Positions 5,344 to 6,218 of a stretch of 6,218 bases of DNA are shown piece after piece. The DNA is from an uncultured Clostridia bacterium. Lineage in GTDB: Bacteria; Bacillota; Clostridia; Oscillospirales; Ruminococcaceae. The translations under genes were made by a program, and so were the position numbers. Every line of letters starts with the position of its first letter. Positions within the stretch are counted from its first letter, which is position 1. The stretch is taken from NCBI GenBank assembly GCA_947177545.1, contig CAMWVF010000070.1:1-6218 (forward strand). Direction: 5' to 3'. The notes beneath the pieces were generated by a model. The model was not told the origin of the DNA, made no database searches, and saw nothing but the letters and a program-made list of their open reading frames with translations.

Positions 5344-6039
5344 ATGACCGAATGGTGGGAAAGCTTATCAATGCTTTCAAGGGTTCTGTACTGCATTGCT
5401 GTGCCGTCAACGCTTGTTTTGCTTTTGCAGACGATTTTTTCAATTACGGGAATAGGCGACGACGCTGACATAAACCTCAGCGACACGGGCGGAATCGACA
5501 TGGGTGCGGACGTTGACCTTGACGTAAATATTGACGTTGACGCGGACATCGATTTCGGCGTTGACACCGACATCGACGGGGATATTTGCCCCGACGGAGA
5601 TGTGGATTCCGTAACTCATGTGCACGGGAATCTCGCTTCCCTGCGGCTGTTTACTTTGCAGGGAATCGTGGCGTTTCTTGCGGTTTTCGGCTGGGTTTCC
5701 ATAGCTGCGGTAAGCGGCGGCATTCCGGGTGTGGGAGCAGTCCCTCTCGGCTTTGTGGCGGGATTTTTTGCGATGTACGGCGTTGCAAAGCTTGTGCAGA
5801 TAAGCGGCAGGCTTGCGGAAAACGGCACTATTGATTTCCGCAATGCTATAGGCGAAACAGCGGCGGTGTACATACCCATACCTCCAAACGGCGAGGGTGA
5901 GGGCAAGGTCACACTGACCTTGCAGGGTCGTTTTATGGAATGCAGCGCAGTATCCAACGAAAAAGAAATACTCAAAACAGGTACGGTGGTACGTGTTACC
6001 GACCTTAACGGCGAGACGCTTGTTGTTGAAAGGCTGTGA
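5344..6039 (+). CDS. NfeD/YuaF-like membrane protein with Asp-rich loop and C-terminal OB fold
   Basis: This is a 231-aa protein with three predicted membrane segments: residues 14-34, 104-123 and 129-151. Between the first and second is an extraordinary loop (39-88) with 19 Asp in 50 residues and no Lys/Arg, written largely as D-V/I-D repeats. The C-terminal part (about 165-231) reads FRNAIGETAAVYIPIPPNGE, GKVTLTLQGRFMECSAVS and ILKTGTVVRVTDLNGETLVV. This matches the glycine-rich beta-barrel (OB fold) of NfeD-family proteins, which partner with flotillin/SPFH proteins in membrane microdomains (YuaF-YuaG in Bacillus). No flotillin gene is visible before the window ends. The start chosen is ATG 5344 (GGGG at 5331-5334, nine bases upstream). 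The frame also opens at GTG 5323, but that codon lies before the ribosome site. Confidence 0.85.
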   Translation: MTEWWESLSMLSRVLYCIAVPSTLVLLLQTIFSITGIGDDADINLSDTGGIDMGADVDLDVNIDVDADIDFGVDTDIDGDICPDGDVDSVTHVHGNLASLRLFTLQGIVAFLAVFGWVSIAAVSGGIPGVGAVPLGFVAGFFAMYGVAKLVQISGRLAENGTIDFRNAIGETAAVYIPIPPNGEGEGKVTLTLQGRFMECSAVSNEKEILKTGTVVRVTDLNGETLVVERL

Positions 6040-6043
6040 TGTT

Positions 6044-6157
6044 ATGGAATTTCTATTCGATGTTATTTTGAATCTAATAGAGTCTTGTATTGACGAAGCT
6101 ATTGATTATATTGGGGATAAAATCAGAGCGGCAAAATGTAAGAAAAGACAGTCTTGA
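6044..6157 (+). CDS. 37-aa small protein, possibly translationally coupled
   Basis: The ATG at 6044 lies 4 bp after the stop of the NfeD-like gene. AAAGG (6029-6033), inside the end of that gene, serves as a ribosome site 10 bases upstream. The peptide starts MEFLFDVILNLIESCIDEAI and ends IRAAKCKKRQS. The first 25 residues form an acidic amphipathic helix and the tail is basic (KCKKR), so it could lie along the membrane surface. There is no recognisable family. Its AT-rich codon use differs from the preceding gene. Coding status is probable but unproven. Confidence 0.5.
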   Translation: MEFLFDVILNLIESCIDEAIDYIGDKIRAAKCKKRQS

Positions 6158-6201
6158 AAGGAATAAGTACATAATTATTTTTACATAAAATGTTGCGGTG
6201 C

Positions 6202-6216
6202 TGACAATAACTGTCA
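6202..6216. repeat. Short inverted repeat TGACA-N5-TGTCA at the right edge
   Basis: TGACA (6202-6206) and TGTCA (6212-6216) are perfect reverse complements separated by 5 bp. The region 6158-6218 is otherwise AT-rich, without a gene or convincing terminator. The repeat could be an operator, or a -35-like TTGACA on the minus strand of a promoter, but the context is cut off. Confidence 0.3.
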
Positions 6217-6218
6217 AC

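Noticed and set aside
6170..6184. Possible fourth operator (CATAATTATTTTTAC) near the right edge
   Set aside because: Only a partial half-site matches and there is no promoter with a clear -10 in the right position.

Overview
The window looks like a chromosomal piece of a low-to-mid GC Gram-positive gut or rumen Clostridium-class bacterium (Ruminococcus/Oscillospiraceae-like). The reasons are strong AGGAGG-type ribosome binding sites, sigma-A promoters with 17-bp spacers, TTG and GTG starts, lipoprotein solute-binding proteins of the kind common in fibre degraders, and a neighbouring family 43 glycoside hydrolase. The organism assignment is inference; there is no marker gene.

Left part (1-3180, minus strand): a sugar-uptake and degradation transcription unit. 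A TTGACT-17-TAAAAT promoter (3063-3091) drives two tandem paralogous lipoprotein solute-binding proteins (3023-1635, then 1624-281). They are followed 45 bp later by the start of a GH43 beta-xylosidase/arabinofuranosidase-like enzyme (235 to beyond the left edge). No permease genes are visible. The two binding-protein genes share a perfect 41-bp direct repeat at their 3' ends. Upstream of the promoter's -35 lies a ladder of TTACA repeats with about 11-bp phasing, which looks like the operator of an OmpR/PhoB-type response regulator. The ladder abuts a rho-independent terminator for the next gene.

Middle part (3139-4527, minus strand): a four-helix membrane protein with a long acidic tail (3886-3182, TTG start) and, upstream of it, a 189-aa XRE-family regulator with a helical, partly TPR-like C-terminal half (4527-3958, TTG start).

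Right part (4584-6218, plus strand): a small regulon that appears to be controlled by the XRE protein. The divergent promoter region contains a perfect TTGACA-17-TATAAT promoter for an unlisted 38-codon hydrophobic microprotein (4740-4856). A second perfect promoter (4947-4975) precedes a PH-like protein (5032-5319), an NfeD/YuaF-like OB-fold membrane protein with a very Asp-rich loop (5344-6039), and a 37-codon small ORF (6044-6157).

The main discovery is that the regulator's own promoter and both plus-strand promoters each carry a perfect inverted repeat GTAAAT-N3-ATTTAC. In each case it sits 3-4 bp downstream of the -10 box, over the expected transcription start. This indicates one autoregulated repressor circuit controlling a hydrophobic microprotein and a membrane-associated operon. 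It may be a membrane-homeostasis module or, more speculatively, a peptide-signalling (RRNPP-like) system.
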